Shown here: positions 1-13,623 of the stretch, in pieces | How the letters are laid out: the number at the start of each line of letters is the position of its first letter | Position numbering within the stretch: position 1 is the first letter of the stretch | Assembly (NCBI GenBank): GCA_018857735.1 | Contig: JABMCL010002111.1 | Coordinates: 282,501 to 346,500, forward strand | Direction: 5' to 3' | From: Alviniconcha marisindica | Taxonomy: Eukaryota; Mollusca; Gastropoda; Provannidae | DNA length: 64,000 nucleotides | The notes under the pieces: generated by a model | Database searches by the model: none | Told to the model about the DNA's origin: nothing | The model's input: the letters and a program-made list of their open reading frames with translations, nothing else | Position numbers and translations under genes: made by a program

Positions 1-759
1 ATCAGTCGTCGCCAGCACACATCGGTGAACGCCAGTTTGGATTTGTGTGATGCACGTAACAACATACACCCGTACCCAAGTCAGCCTCGTTGGGACAACG
101 CAGGTTCCCTCAGCGTTAGCTGCCGTGATGTCCACCGGCATGGCGCGATCTGGCCCCGTGTCAAACAAAAACTGGAAGAAAATCTGACTGCACTCAGCCC
201 AGATGGAACGGAAAGGATGACAGATGGATGTGAAAAGAAAAAGTAAAAAACACGACTCATTTGGGGAAAGCTGACATGAAACGGTTGAAGGATTTATCTA
301 CAGCTTTGATGAGCACCGAGAACACTGTTTGTGTTTGGTTTTATTTGTTCGCCTGCTTCTTCCCCATCTTCATCTTCCTCCTCTTCTTTAATCTCTTCAG
401 CTAACCCTGTTTTTATAATTTTGTTGTGTTTCTGTGTGTTTTGTTCTTCTGTTGGTTTTTGTCCTTATAGTTTGTTACCTTTTCACTTTGGTTGTTTGCT
501 TTTTTGTTTGCCTGTATATGCGCCTGATGAACTTGTAGAAGACAAACTGAAACCAGTGTCATTGTTTATGTTGACCCTGCATGCAGTGACTGTGTGAGAA
601 AACACCGCTCTGCCGGAACTAGATCCTTCGTTCAACAGTTTCAACAGTTCTCCTAAATCTTCCCCATTTCAACTTCATTTTATTCCACAATTATCTCAAT
701 CCAGCATAAAGTATTGTGCGTGTTGGACATGGACGCTGAACCGGATTCTTACCTGTTGA
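1..759. other. Flanking sequence without recognised features
   Basis: No open frame with family resemblance, no clear repeat. A T-rich, CTTC-rich stretch lies near 355-500. Confidence 0.4.
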
Positions 760-1745
760 AAGATGTACTGAGGCTCATACTTGTGGTATGGTGTATTGAG
801 GGTTTTACGTATGGTTGGGTGTACTGAGGTTCATACTTGTGGTTGGGTGTATTGAGGGTTTTACGTGTGGTTGGGTGTACTGAGGTTCATACTTGTGATT
901 GGATGTATTGAGGGTCTTACGTGTGGTTGTATGTACTGATGGCCTTACTTCAGTTTGGTACTTGTGGTTGGATGTGCTGAGGGATTTACCTCTGGTTGGA
1001 TGTACTAAGATTCTAACTTGTTGTTGGATGTACTGAGAGTCTCACTTATGGTTGGCTGTGCTGAGGTTCTCTTTTTTGGTCGGAAGTGCTGATGTTCTCT
1101 TTTGTGGTCGGAAGTGCTGATGTTCTGGCTTGTGGTCGGAAGTGCTGATGTTCTCTTTTGTGTTCGGAAGTGCTGTTGTTCTCTTTTGTGGTCGGAAGTG
1201 CTGATGTTCTCTTTTGTGGTCGGAAGTGCTGATGTTCTCCTTTGTGGTCGGAAGTGCTGATGTTTGCATTTGTGGTCGGAAGTGCTGCTGTTCTGGCTTG
1301 TGGTCGGAAGTGCTGATGTTCTCACCTCTGGCTGGCGGTACTGATGTTCTAGCTTGTGGTTGGATGTACTGATGTTCTCACCTTTGGCTGGCTGTACTGA
1401 TGTTCTGGCTTGTGGTTGGATGTACTGATGTTCTCACCTCTGGCTGGCTGTACTGATGTTCTGGCTTGTGGTTGGATGTACTGATGTTTTCACCTCTGGC
1501 TGGCTGTACTGATGTTCTGGCTTGTGGTTGGATGTACTGATGTTCTGGCTTGTGGTTGGATGTACTGATGTTCTGGCTTGTGGTTGGATATACTGATGTT
1601 CTGGCTTGTGGTTGGATGTACTGATGTTCTGGCTTGTGGTTGGATGTACTGATGTTCTGGCTTGTGGCTGGCTGTACTGATGTTCTGGCTTGTGGTTGGA
1701 TGTACTGATGTTCTGGCTTGTGGTTGGATGTGCTGAGGTTCTCGG
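760..1745. repeat. 28-bp minisatellite, about 35 copies
   Basis: Core TGTACTGATGTTCTGGCTTG plus TGGTTGGA. Three blocks of variants: degenerate TTCATACTTG/TTTTACGTG units at 760-1010, GTGGTCGGAAGTGCTG units at 1075-1320, homogeneous units at 1330-1735. Stop-free minus-strand frames are a by-product of the repeat. Confidence 0.95.
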
Positions 1746-1819
1746 TGACACAACGTCTGCGAGTCTGGCTGGGAATCAGGAAGAATCAGATACAACTGAC
1801 GTGGCCACTTGATGAAGCA

Positions 1820-2965
1820 ACGCTGGATGTACTCCGAAGTTGACCGTTATTAGATCTTTTCAGGATGGAGTAAAGTTCAATTTTGTCAGTAAGAATGTAA
1901 GGCTATCCAATCCCAAACTACTAAACGCCAGGTCCTTTCAAAAGGAGGAACAATGCAAACCATCAGTATTATAAATGACCACTAAGCTAAACGACTCAGC
2001 GTACGAAGGTATTGTTAACAGGGATGAAAGGTTAAACTCCATCAATGCAACTCGAAACTATATTCCACGGTGGACATTGGTCAAGTCTTTCATGGGAAGG
2101 GGGGGGGGGGGGGGGGGGAGTAATAATTATATCATCTTGAACTCCAGAGTGGACATTGGTCACGTTTTTCAGGGGGAAGTAATATATTAAATTTCATCTT
2201 GACTCCACAGAGGCGGATTTATATAAGGTCTTTTCGGGAAGAAAATAAACTAAATCCATCAGTATGTGATTCACCTCTACTCTGAATCTCCACCAGCAGT
2301 ATCAGGGTCCGTATGTACAATAAACAAATAAAGTTAAAAGCGGATAGCCCACAATCCCGATTTGTTAAAGAGTCCGTACGTTCGGCTCTCCCTCCCCATG
2401 CACGAGTCGTCAATAGCCTCAGAAAAAGCTACTGGCTTGTGTTTATTTTTCAGATCTGGAAAGTGCCAGCAAAGGTCGATACAATTGAGGCAGATGTTGT
2501 TGACACAGTGACCCATTTCCATTCGAGATTTTCCTGCCTTCTCTTCGCCGTCTCTGTTGATTATGATCTGTCTTGATGCACGAACCCACTTTTTCTTGAA
2601 TAATGTCTGGTCTTTAATAGTGTCAGTCCGTCCCTTCGATTTCCTCTCAACGGTAGCCTCTGTCAGTAACGGCAGGGTCAGAACCGCCATTTGTATATAG
2701 GGCGTTTGGGATGCTTAAGTCTATCACTCTCAACGTGGCTAGGCCGGTCGGAAGACCTTTTAACACACGCCGAATTGCTTGGATGTTGCCACCGTTCGGA
2801 ACATAAACACGATCTGGAAGGGGGTGGGGTGGGACTTATTTTCTCTTCATACATGTGGACCCAGGTCCGTTCAAAATGAAAGAGTTCCAATCCATCAGCG
2901 CATGATGCAACTCTGAGCTACGCTGCACGCCGAGCTGTACTGAGGTCTTTTCAGGAGGACCATCA
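1820..2965. repeat. Scattered degenerate ~55-bp motif and a G20 run
   Basis: The pattern AGGTCTTTTCAGGA followed by AATCCATCAG and ATGATGCAACTC recurs in decayed form near 1925, 2225, 2862 and 2942. Two copies of TGGACATTGGTCA lie near 2072 and 2150, the first followed by about 20 G (2099-2118). The rest of this stretch and up to 3248 shows no gene. Confidence 0.5.
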
Positions 2966-3248
2966 ACCACTTTGACTGAAGCGTGCAGCACGCCGTGTCA
3001 GCAAAACAGCTGCTGTCGGAACAGAAAGAGAAATGGAGCGGCGAAAACACCGCCTCATCCATCTTGGAGACAGTGACTGTACCCTTCTCCTCATCAAGTG
3101 GAAAAAGACGTGCTTCGCTGATCATTAAGTCGACATTTATTTCGCTTCAAGTGGAAAGCCAGCCGGGCTCAGTGGAGATGGGCTTGTGTCGTCTTGCGGG
3201 CCGGGCAAGCTAACCAGATCCGGATGGGGGAGGATGTGGCAGTATAGC

Positions 3249-4222
3249 TGAGCTTCATTGTGACGGTATCGCACACCAAGCTGAGGTTCATTGTGATAGT
3301 ATTGCACACCACGCTCAGGTTCATTGTGATAGTATTGCACACCACGCTGAGGTTCATTGTGATAGTATTGCACACCTAGCTGAGGTTCATTGTGATAGTA
3401 TTGCACACCAAGCTGAGGTTCATTGTGATAGTATTGCACACCACGCTGAGGTTCATTGTGATAGTATTGCACACCAAGCTGAGGTTCATTGTGATAGTAT
3501 TGCACACCTAGCTGAGGTTCATTGTGATAGTATTCCACACCAATAGGCGGATGAGGTTTCATTGTGATAGTATTGCACACCAAGCTGAGGTTCATTGTGA
3601 TAGTATTGCACACCAAGCTGAGGTTCATTGTGATAGTATTGCACACCAAGCTGAGGTTCATTGTGATAGTATTGCACACCTAGCTGAGGTTCATTGTGAT
3701 AGTATTGCACACCACGCTGAGGTTCATTGTGATAGTATTGCACACCACGCTGAGGTTCATTGTGATAGTATTGCACACCTAGCTGAGGTTCATTGTGATA
3801 GTATTGCACACCACGCTGAGGTTCATTGTGATAGTATTGCACACCACGCTGAGGTTCATTGTGATAGTATTGCACACCTAGCTGAGGTTCATTGTGATAG
3901 TATTGCACACCTAGCTGAGATTCATTGTGATAGTATTGCACACCACGCTGAGGTTCATTGTGATAGTATTGCACACCAGCTGAGGTTCATTGTGATAGTA
4001 TTGCACACCACGCTGAGGTTCATTGTGATAGTATTGCACACCTAGCTGAGGTTCATTGTGATAGTATTGCACACCTAGCTGAGGTTCATTGTGATCGTAT
4101 TGCACACCACGCTGAGGTTCATTGTGATAGTATTGCACACCTAGCTGAGGTTCATTGTGATAGTACTGCACACCACGCTGAGGTTCATTGTGACAGTATT
4201 GCACACAAAGCTGACGTTCAAG
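3249..4222. repeat. 33-bp minisatellite, about 29 copies
   Basis: Unit GAGGTTCATTGTGATAGTAT plus TGCACACCAAGCT. Variants CCACGCT, CCTAGCT and CCAAGCT alternate without a simple higher-order period. Unit length divisible by three makes both strands open, which is not evidence of coding. Confidence 0.96.
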
Positions 4223-4474
4223 CGGAAAGGGCATTTCGTGGTTCTGTTCATCTGGACGTAAACAATATATTTTGGCCCCGTATTCTCACAAGAAGAGATA
4301 GCAACAACAACAAAAAAAGGCGTCAGAAATAGATTTATTAGTCCTTTAGCTGCACATAACGCAAGATTGGAACTCCAACGTAACTACAGTTTACATTCGT
4401 TTAAAAAATAATTGTGCATGCAAGAAAAGCAATTTTGTAAATAGTTATGGATGTAGTTGCGATTGCTGCTGCTT

Positions 4475-4600
<126 letters not shown>

Positions 4601-4740
4601 GTTGTTTTAGCTCCAGTTCTGGTCAGGAGTCCTTTGTGGGTTGACTGGGCTCAAAGCACCAACTAACTAACTGGTCCGGAGTCATCCCACACCCAGCCGG
4701 AAGAAACGGGGCATGACTGGAGGAAACCACGCTTGAATTG

Positions 4741-4970
4741 ACAGGATTGGTTCAGACGATTGGAGTCACGTGTTTACTTCCAACACTGGACCAGCTTAGG
4801 TGGTAGTAATGATGTATTCACTGTCAAAACTGGACTGGTTCAGGTGGTAGGAGTCACGTATTTACTACCAACACTGAAATGGTTCACGTGGTAGGAAGTA
4901 TGCAATCACTACCAGCAATGGACTGAATCAGGCGTTTGTATTCACACATTTACTACCAGCAACAGACCCG
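4741..4970. repeat. Degenerate ~46-bp repeat, about 5 copies
   Basis: Units built on GGTGGTAGGAGTCACGTATT and TACTACCAACACTG, strongly diverged. The following 4971-5350 has no recognised feature. Confidence 0.6.
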
Positions 4971-5350
4971 TTGCTCCACAGCCCTGTGTGATTCCAGAAC
5001 CCGCAGTGACCAGCCACGCTGTTACACATGTGCCGGGTTTCACGAAGGCGCTGTAGTGGTCAGCTGCGTCAAAGGGGGAAAACGTCTGTATCTACACCGA
5101 CTCTATTTATTATATCATAGTGTTTAGCGGATGCCCCGTGAGCATACTTGGACCATGGAGATTAGATTGTTCTAAAAATGGCAGTGAGCATCATTATAAT
5201 CATATGTTATGACTAGTATCTGTAGCTATTGATACCAGTTTAAGACACAGTATAACTAGTAATATATAAACATGTGGACTAAAGCTCCTTTAAAATCTGG
5301 TCGATGCCAGTTTAAAACTTTGCTAGCTAATCTTCCAATACTTTTAATAT

Positions 5351-5408
5351 CGTCATCATCATCACCACCATCATCGTCGTCGTCCTCGCCGTCGTCCTCG
5401 TCATCGTT
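5351..5408. repeat. Trinucleotide tract (TCA/TCG/TCC)n
   Basis: Imperfect triplet run of TCATCATCACCACC and TCGTCGTCCTCG type. 5409-5816 contains no recognised gene. Confidence 0.85.
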
Positions 5409-5816
5409 GATCGTGTGACGGAGTTTGTAGGAGTAGGGTCAGTATTTGTTACACTGTTTACTTTTCGGCTAAAGCAATGCTTAACTGGCTCACTGCTCGT
5501 GTTCGTCTGCACGCAGTCCTTGTCAGCATAAATCCTGATGCACTTTATTTCCACACCCATCAATCGTTGGTGTCAGCATAGATTCCCATGCAGTGGGGCA
5601 AGGCCGGGAGTCCGATCGCCAGCAACACGTGACTGCATGGGCGTGGCCAGTGAAACATCCGCCCCCTTCCCTCACTGCACCCCTCGCTTTCCTTCTCTCT
5701 AGCCTTCCGTCTCCTCCTCACCCCACCTCCATCTCTCACCCCCCCCCCTCCCGCCCCACCCCCCACACCTCTAATTATTTGCCACCATCCCTCTATGTTT
5801 GTTCCCTTCCTCTTCC

Positions 5817-5993
<177 letters not shown>

Positions 5994-6726
5994 TTCTATT
6001 CCGTTTCATTTATTTTTTGCTTTTCAGTTAATTGATACAGTAAAGTCTCCCGACTTCTCCACCAAATCCCTCACCTCGATCAAAGGCACTACGCCTCGAT
6101 TCCTTAGGTCAGAAGTGCGAAGCCAGACAGACAAACAAAGATGCCATTAAAACCTTCCCCTCGGCGCAGTGCTTTATCATCCTGTCCGAAGTTCCGGCCC
6201 TGAGTGAAGGAGGAACCGCAGTGTTGTTGATCCGCTGTCTGCGTTGCAGCGCGTGCCGGAGACTGTTTGAGGAGCACACGACGCGGCCCGATCCGGGACC
6301 CGGGCTGCTGCAGGAGATCCCTGGCCCTGTGCTGCGTGATCCGGGGTGACCGTCTGTCTTCTGGCGGATGCTGTCCTTGACTGTTGATGTCTTCTGGCGG
6401 ATGCTGTCCTTGGCTGTCGATTCCATTCCCAACTTCCGATCACATTTCTTCACAAGTGTTGTTGACGACAAAGACTGTCTGGGCACGGAGCGTGGTAATA
6501 GGTTAGAATAAGACCGTAAGAAGTTAGAATAAGGGCGTAATAAGGGCCGTATTAAGTTAGAATAAGGCAGTAATAACTTAAAATTTTGCTTAATTTGCAA
6601 CAACTACAAAGACTTTATAAACTATTCTATTGTCGAAAGCGCATTTGATTTTCTTGTTGTTTTCCGCCAATGCTTTCTTAACCGTGCTCCAGGTTCTTTG
6701 GCACTGGGTCTGCACTTCATCAGTGT

Positions 6727-7135
6727 GACGGGCGGCTTGTGTGGCCGCTGTCGTTGTGTGGCCGCTGTCGTTGTGTGGCCGCTGTCGTTGTGTGGCCGCT
6801 GTCGTTGTGTGGCCGCTGTCGCCGTGTGGCCGCTGTGAGGCAGGCAGGTTGTGTGGCCGCTGTCGCTGTGTGGCCGCTGTCGTTGTGTGGCCGCTGTCGT
6901 TGTGTGGCCGCTGTCGCTGTGTGGCCGCTGTCGTTGTGTGGCCGCTGTCGTTGTGTGGCCGCTGTGAGGCAGGCAGGTTGTGTGGCCGCTGTCGTTGTGT
7001 GGCCGCTGTCGTTGTGTGGCCGCTGTCGCTGTGTGGCCGCTGTGAGGCAGGCAGGTTGTGTGGCCGCTGTCGTTGTGTGGCCGCTGTCGTTGTGTGGCCG
7101 CTGTCGTTGTGTGGCCGCTGTGAGGCAGGCAGCGG
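6727..7135. repeat. 17-bp minisatellite with higher-order blocks
   Basis: Unit GTGGCCGCTGTCGTTGT (or CGCTGT variant). Blocks of 3-6 units are separated by GTGAGGCAGGCAG at about 6834, 6965, 7043 and 7119, giving a higher-order structure. Confidence 0.95.
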
Positions 7136-7195
7136 TGCGGACATGAACCCTCCCACGCAGACGACCCTGTTCAGAACTTCGTACACAGATCCCAC

Positions 7196-7930
7196 AACAG
7201 GCAGTGACGTTGTAACCCACAGCCATGGACGGTGTAAGCCACAGCACAGCCAGTGACGTTGTAACCCACAGCAAGGGACGGTGTAACCCACAGCCAGGGA
7301 CGGTGTAACCCACAGCCAGGGACGGTGTAACCCACAGCAAGGGACGTTGTAACCCACAGCACAGCCAGGGACGGTGTAACCCACAGCACAGCCAGTGACG
7401 GTGTAACCCACAGCCAGGGACGTTGTAACCCACAGCAAGGGACGGTGTAACCCACAACACAGCCAGTGACGGTGTAACCCACAACACCGCCAGTGACGAT
7501 GTAACCCACAACACAGCAAGGGACGTTGTAACCCACAGCACAGCCAGGGACGATGTAACCCACAACACAGCCAGGGACGTTGTAACCCACAGCATAGCCA
7601 GTGACGATGTAACCCACAGCACAGCCAGTGACGTTGTAACCCACAACACAGCCAGTGACGGTGTAACCCACAACACAGCAAGGGACGTTGTAACCCACAA
7701 CACAGCCAGGGACGGTGTATCCCACAACACAGCCAGTGACGGTGTAACCCACAACACAGCCAGTGACGGTGTAACCCACAACACAGCAAGGGACGTTGTA
7801 ACCAACAGCCAGGGACGTTGTAAGCCACAGCACAGCCAGTGACGGTGTAACCCACAACACAGCCAGGGATGTTGTAAGCCACAGCACAGCCAGTGACGGT
7901 TTAATCCCACATCAGAGCCAGGGATATTGA
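7196..7930. repeat. 22- to 31-bp minisatellite
   Basis: Units such as GTGTAACCCACAGCCAGGGA plus CG, or with ACACAGCC inserted; internal length variation arises from presence or absence of the CACAACACAG segment. Confidence 0.94.
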
Positions 7931-8861
7931 CCAAGTTTCAAATAAGCGCTTTCACTTTAAGTCAGTTTATCGCCACCAAAGTCAAACCTCTAAACTGGGA
8001 CGTGGTGGGAGACACGGGCTGTGACCAATCTGATGGAAACATTTGCATTCGGCCTACAGAACCATACGATGACTGAACCCCAATACATTGCAGGCAATGG
8101 GCGGGCTGGGTAGCTCTGCTCTTTGCAGCGGCTGCTGGCTTAGCCTGCCCAGGTGAACACTGCAGCACAACATACGCTGTAAGACTGGGGAACACCGCTT
8201 TTTATGACTGCTGTAAACAGCAAAACATACACTGGTCGGACTGGGTAGCGCTGCTCCTGCGGCTGCTGTTGCCTTACCCAGATAAACGCTAAAATATCGC
8301 AGATGCTGATCGGCAGCGCGTTTGCGGCATTAACCAGGTAAAGCGACCGGAATTTTCATTGGAAGTATTGAGAGTATCCACAACATGGAAACAATATAGA
8401 ACGACAGGAAACAAAGAAACAACAACAGCAACAACAAACTAACCACACACACAAAAAAAGAAAAAGACAAAAACAAAACAACAACAACAACAAAAGTGAG
8501 AAAAGGAAAGAATTAAGGAAAGAGGAGGGGAAAAGACCCCCAACAATAAAAACAAAAACGGGAGAAAAAAGAAAGGAACGGGGAATAAATGAAAGAAAAG
8601 AGAGATAGAAACAAAGCAAGAAGGAAAGATGGAATAAAGTCACTTTCTCCATCTCGGTGCCCGACGACAAAATGTGACGTGGACGAGAGAGTGGCTGCCC
8701 TTTGTAGGGGCGGAAGTGGGGAGCCTGTGTCGGTCAGTCTGTCCCCTCGAGACCCAGCCACGGCGACAGACTTGTCATTCCTTTTCCGTCTTATCTCTTC
8801 CCCTCGGAATTTCAGCGCCCGAAGGCTTTCCATCCGCAGACGTCTGCCTTGCATGTTTCGC
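7931..8861. other. Non-coding stretch without recognised features
   Basis: No supported gene. A-rich simple sequence (CAACAA, GAAA) lies at 8395-8640. A related sequence pair (AACACTGCAGCACAACATAC near 8155, and CAGCAAAACATACACTGG near 8217) is weakly duplicated. Confidence 0.4.
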
Positions 8862-9040
8862 ACTCAAACGGTGGTTTGATCCCCCTTCGGACACAAACGG
8901 TGGATTGATCCCCCTTCGGACACAAACGGTGGATTGATCCCCCTTCGGACACAAACGGTGGATTGAGCCCCCTTCGGACACAAACGGTGGATTGAGCCCC
9001 CTTCGGACACAAACGGTGGATTGAGCCCCCTTCGCACTAG
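8862..9040. repeat. 30-bp minisatellite, 6 copies
   Basis: Unit CGGACACAAACGGTGGATTG plus ATCCCCCTTC, nearly identical copies, suggesting recent expansion. Confidence 0.94.
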
Positions 9041-9225
9041 TGTTTGGGTAACCAAGCCCTGGAGGGTGTGACCACCAAACTTTGATTTGTCTGACGTAAA
9101 GTGAATTATTCCTCAACAAATAATCACAATAAACAGTTACTGCATGGCGCAATTGCCTGAAGAATAAGTGTTTAACGCGGCTTACAACGCACCCTCTCGA
9201 ACATTCAATAATGCTTACAACCACC

Positions 9226-9267
9226 GCACACACACACACACACACACACAACACACACACACACACA

Positions 9268-9298
<31 letters not shown>

Positions 9299-9487
9299 CA
9301 CACCACACACACACACCACACACACACAACACACACACACTGATCACACACACACACACACTACACACACACACACACACACCACACACACACGAACACA
9401 CACACACTCAACACACACACAACACACACACAACACACACACACACAACACCACACAACACACCACACACACACACACAACAACCAC
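9226..9487. repeat. Interrupted (CA)n tract
   Basis: CA repeats with many CCA, CAA and TCA interruptions over about 260 bp. Confidence 0.95.
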
Positions 9488-9589
9488 AAACACATGTACA
9501 CTACCTGCAGACATATCATAACATCACTGATTGATATACATTGAGAGTCGCACAATCATTACAGAGCAATGTGCTGCACATGTGGGTAA

Positions 9590-10728
9590 CTACAGAGACA
9601 CTCTGCCAACCACCCACTGTTACACTACAGACACTCTGCCAACCACCCACTGTTACACTACAGATAGTGCCAACCACCCACTGTTACACTACAGACACTC
9701 TGCCAACCAACCACTGTTACACTACAGAGACTCTCTACCAACCAACCACTGTTACACTACAGATAGTGCCAAGCACCCACCGTTACACTACAGAGACACT
9801 CTACCAACCACCCACTGTTACACTATAGAGACACTCTGCCAACCACCCACTGTTACACTACAGAGACACTCTACCAACCACCCACTGTTACTCTACAGAT
9901 AGTGCCAACCACCCACTGTTACACTACAGATAGTGCCAACCACCCACTGTTACACTACAGATAGTGCCAACCACCCACTGTTACACTACAGACACTCTGC
10001 CAACTACCCACTGTTACACTACAGATAGTGCCAACCACCCACTGTTAGACTACAGAGACACTCTACCAACCACCCACTGTTACACTACAGATAGTGCCAG
10101 CCACCCACTGTTACACTACAGCCACTCTGCCAACCATCCACTGTTACACTACAGATAGTGCCAACCACCCACTGTTACACTACAGAGACACTCTGCCAAC
10201 CACCCACTGTTACACTACAGAGACACTCTGCCAACCACCCACTGTTACACTACAGACACTCTGCCAACCACCCACTGTTACACTACAGACACTGCAACCC
10301 CCACTGTTACACTAAAATGCCAACCACCCACTGTTACACTACAGAATGCCAACCACCACTGTTAACTACGAGACACTCTACCAACCACCACTGTTACACT
10401 ACAGATAGTGCCAACCACCCACTGTTACACTACAGACACTCTGCCAACCAACCACTGTTACACTACAGAGACACTCTACCAACCACCCACTGTTACACTA
10501 CAGATTGCCAACCACCCACTGTTACACTACAGATAGTGCCAACCACCCACTGTTAGACTACAGACACTCTGCCAACCAACCACTGTTACACTACAGAGAC
10601 ACTCTACCAACCACCCACTGTTACACTACAGATAGTGCCAACCACCCACTGTTACACTACAGATAGTGCCAACCACCCACTGTTACACTACAGATAGTGC
10701 CAACCACCCACTGTTACACTACAGAGAA
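9590..10728. repeat. 25- to 35-bp minisatellite
   Basis: Core CACCCACTGTTACACTACAG followed by ACACTCTGCCAAC or ATAGTGCCAAC. About 35 units; two unit lengths alternate. A degenerate patch lies at 10285-10390. Confidence 0.95.
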
Positions 10729-10954
10729 GAAAACACGTTGTTGGGCTGAGACAGCATTTGAACCTAGATCCCTTTGATCCCGACTCGAGTTCATTAGGCG
10801 GTGACGTCAGCTCCTCTGGCGGTTCCGGCACTTTTCGGCCTGAAGCTGTTGTTCTTGTCTGCAGTCACGCACAGAGTGAGAAAAGATGGCTCCTGTGTTC
10901 GCCTATCTCTATGTATGCTGTGTATAAGGAGGCGACTGACTGGTGCGGTGTGGT

Positions 10955-11268
10955 CGCGTCGGTGAGCCACTGATTAAAAGTATTAATCGTCGGTGAGCCA
11001 CTGATTAAAAGTATCAATCGTCGGTGAGCCACTGATTAAAAGTATTAATCGTCGGTGAGCCACTGATGAAAAGTATTAATCGTCGGTCCACTATTAACAG
11101 TATTAATCTGGTAAGGCGCACTGACTTAAAAGTCTTAGATCGTCGGTGAGCCACTGATTAAAAGTATTAATCGTCGGTGAGCCACTGATTAAAAGTATTA
11201 ATCGTCGGTGAGCCATTGATTAAAAGTATTAATCGTCGGTGAGCCATTGATTAAAAGTATTAATCACC
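10955..11268. repeat. 31-bp minisatellite, about 10 copies
   Basis: Unit TCGGTGAGCCACTGATTAAA plus AGTATTAATCG. Degenerate copies at 11085-11150. Confidence 0.94.
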
Positions 11269-12607
11269 GCCCCTTACTTTCCACAGCGTGCCTTCGGCAG
11301 CTGGTAATGGCGCTTCACGAATTTTACTTTCATCAAACGTCTCTTTAGAGACAAATTAGGCAGCTCCCAGTATGCAAATGGACCATTTGGAACGGTGCGT
11401 GGTGTTGTTTCCCCTGCTCATGATTCTGGCTCATGTTGATTCGCGGCCATGGTGCTGCTTGTTGAGTTACTGAGCTCTCTTTTGGCTCACTATTTCCTTG
11501 GTGGTTCTTTTTGGGGGGTCCATGGAATTTTTCTTTTTATCAGTTAATTATGCTGGAAATCCCTTCGAGAGTACTGGTATTGGTAAATGAAAGAAGGCCA
11601 TAGTTATTTATGAGTGTGCCAATATCCGACTCGCATCTTTTGCTGTCGCTTGTCACATCGAAACCAGATTATGTCTCAACTGAAATTCGAGCACAGAGCG
11701 TGGTAGGTTCCCTCGGGAAATGCCTCCATTTGAGTTTTGCTCATTTTAGGATCGGTGCTTATCCTTTTGAACTGACAAGAAAGCTGTCGGGGTGTATGTA
11801 GGTTAATGATATGTGTTTGTTCGGCCGTCCATATACATCTGACTTTAACGCTGGCTCTTTGTCCGAGTCTTTCAGAGCCAAACCTGTCAAACTGTACGGT
11901 AACAAGCCCGATTGACATTCACGCACTCAGACGAGTTTCTGTGCACTTGGCCTGATGTCAGTGGAACAGGAGCGTCGGAAACACAAAACTGCTAGGCGCA
12001 TTGTTTGATGAAGGTTTTTGTTGTTTGTTTCTTTCTTGTTTTTGTTGTTGTTGTTGTTGTTGCTGTTTTTGATGAGGTTGACACTTTGCGTTTATTGCAG
12101 GTCTTAGGCACATAGACACCACCCTCTACACTGATTTGTATGGCTTTAACTTGAATCTAAGGGGGTTAATTGAGGCATTTTGATTTAACGTTGTTAAAGG
12201 TTTAATTTGTTTATTTTTTTGGTTGGTTGGTTGTTGTTGTTTGTTTGTTTATTTTTTGTTGCTGTTGTTGGTTGTTGTTGTTGTTGTTTTGGGGGGGAAT
12301 GGGGAGGGGGGAGACGGGGGCCCGGTGATCATGGCCCATTTTAGGTTCTCCTTTCTTTCAGCCTACTTTCCTTCCTCGTACTCTTCTTATATTCTTCCTT
12401 ACGTCTCTCATTTCTTTTCTTTATTGATGTTTTCCGTCACTAGCATTATGCATTTTATATTTCGAAAGTCGAAGTCTTTGGCGTTGTTTGAATCTGGTCC
12501 ACATCCGTGTTCCAGATCGTCTGTTTCATCACGCCCCTTCCCTGTGAAGCGTGCCATTGTCAAAACCGTTACTACTTTGTAGCACGGCGTTTGGACGTAT
12601 GTATTAA
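11269..12607. other. Non-coding stretch without recognised genes
   Basis: No supported coding region on either strand. T-rich/GTT-rich simple sequence at 12010-12065 and 12215-12310. Confidence 0.4.
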
Positions 12608-12661
12608 ACACACACACACACACACACACACACAACACACACCACACACACACACACACAC
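12608..12661. repeat. Short (CA)n microsatellite
   Basis: CA tract with two interruptions. Confidence 0.9.
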
Positions 12662-12724
12662 TGCTTAGCATGCTCCACTTAGCGGTGACAACGGAGTTCA
12701 AAACCGACAAAGCGAAGGTGGCGT

Positions 12725-12947
12725 TTGTTGTTGTTGTTGATTTTATATAGAGCTGTTTTCCGCTCTCGAGCAGACTCATTGCGCTTCTGTCGCGTGTGAT
12801 TCTGGATGAATGACTGTAGCCGCTTACAGCGCATTTTGAAGATCCCTGTTGAAGTGGTGTACATAAAGCTCTGTTTGGCTGTTACATGGCTGGCGCCAAG
12901 TGAAACTACTGCCGTCTCCGAGCACATTCTGTGTGCACCATACAACC
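12725..12947 (-). mobile_element. 5'-truncated SINE copy
   Basis: The reverse complement reads ATTC-rich body matching the 3' half of the SINE at 42838-43318: TTGTATGGTG, GAGACGGC, GTACACCACTTC, GAGTCTG and GAGAGCGGA blocks appear in the same order, ending in CTATATAAAATC and a (CAA)n tail (12725-12740 on +). The tRNA-like head is absent. Confidence 0.7.
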
Positions 12948-12974
12948 ATGGCTAACTATATCACTAGGTGGTGC

Positions 12975-13115
12975 AGGCTGTGGTGATTATGTGAGGAGAG
13001 GGCGCAGTCTATGGTAAGCACAGTCTGTGGTGACTACGTCACGAGAGGGTACGGTGACTATGAAACGAGAGGGTGTGGTGACTATGTCACGAGAGGGTAC
13101 ATACAGTCTGTGGTG
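12975..13115. repeat. Degenerate ~26-bp repeat, about 4 copies
   Basis: Units of GGTGACTACGTCACGAGAGG type with variable spacers. Confidence 0.7.
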
Positions 13116-13204
13116 ACGAAGGCCGGTATCAGTGGAGAACATCTACGGTTTAAACATGCCTGGGGATGCTGGTGGGGCTAGAACACGGTTAAAAATGCCA
13201 GCTT

Positions 13205-13425
13205 TTAAAAAGTGTTGTTGCTGCGCGTTTTGTCACCACGGTACGTTTTGTAACTAAGGTGACCAAACGTATCAAATGTGATGCACTGCTTGCACGTTTT
13301 GGCACTCCGGCACGTATTGTAACTAAGGTGACAAAACGTATCAAATTTGATGCACTGCCTGCACGTTTTGTCACTACGTAGCAACAAAACGTGCCGACAG
13401 GTCCACTCGCTGCATGTTTTGTCAC
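13205..13425. repeat. Degenerate ~65-bp repeat, about 3 copies
   Basis: Units contain CGTTTTGTCACTACG, TAACTAAGGTGACAAAACG and TATCAAATTTGATGCACTGC. The motif GACAAAACGTGC recurs at 14610 and 14660. Confidence 0.65.
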
Positions 13426-13467
13426 CCCTTCGCCAGCAACACTATAGTCTGTCTTTCCCTTCCTTCT

Positions 13468-13475
13468 GTGTGTGT

Positions 13476-13532
<57 letters not shown>

Positions 13533-13592
13533 GTGTGTGTGTGTGTGAGTGTGTGGTTGTGTGTGTGTGTGTATGGTATGTGTGTTTGTGTG

Positions 13593-13623
<31 letters not shown>

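Noticed and set aside
3249..4222. CRISPR-like regular repeats of 33 bp
   Set aside because: Units are directly contiguous without unique spacers, and the genome context is animal.
6590..7934. 400-codon minus-strand frames with WLCCGLHRH-type repeats
   Set aside because: By-product of the 22-31-bp and 17-bp arrays; both neighbouring frames are equally open.
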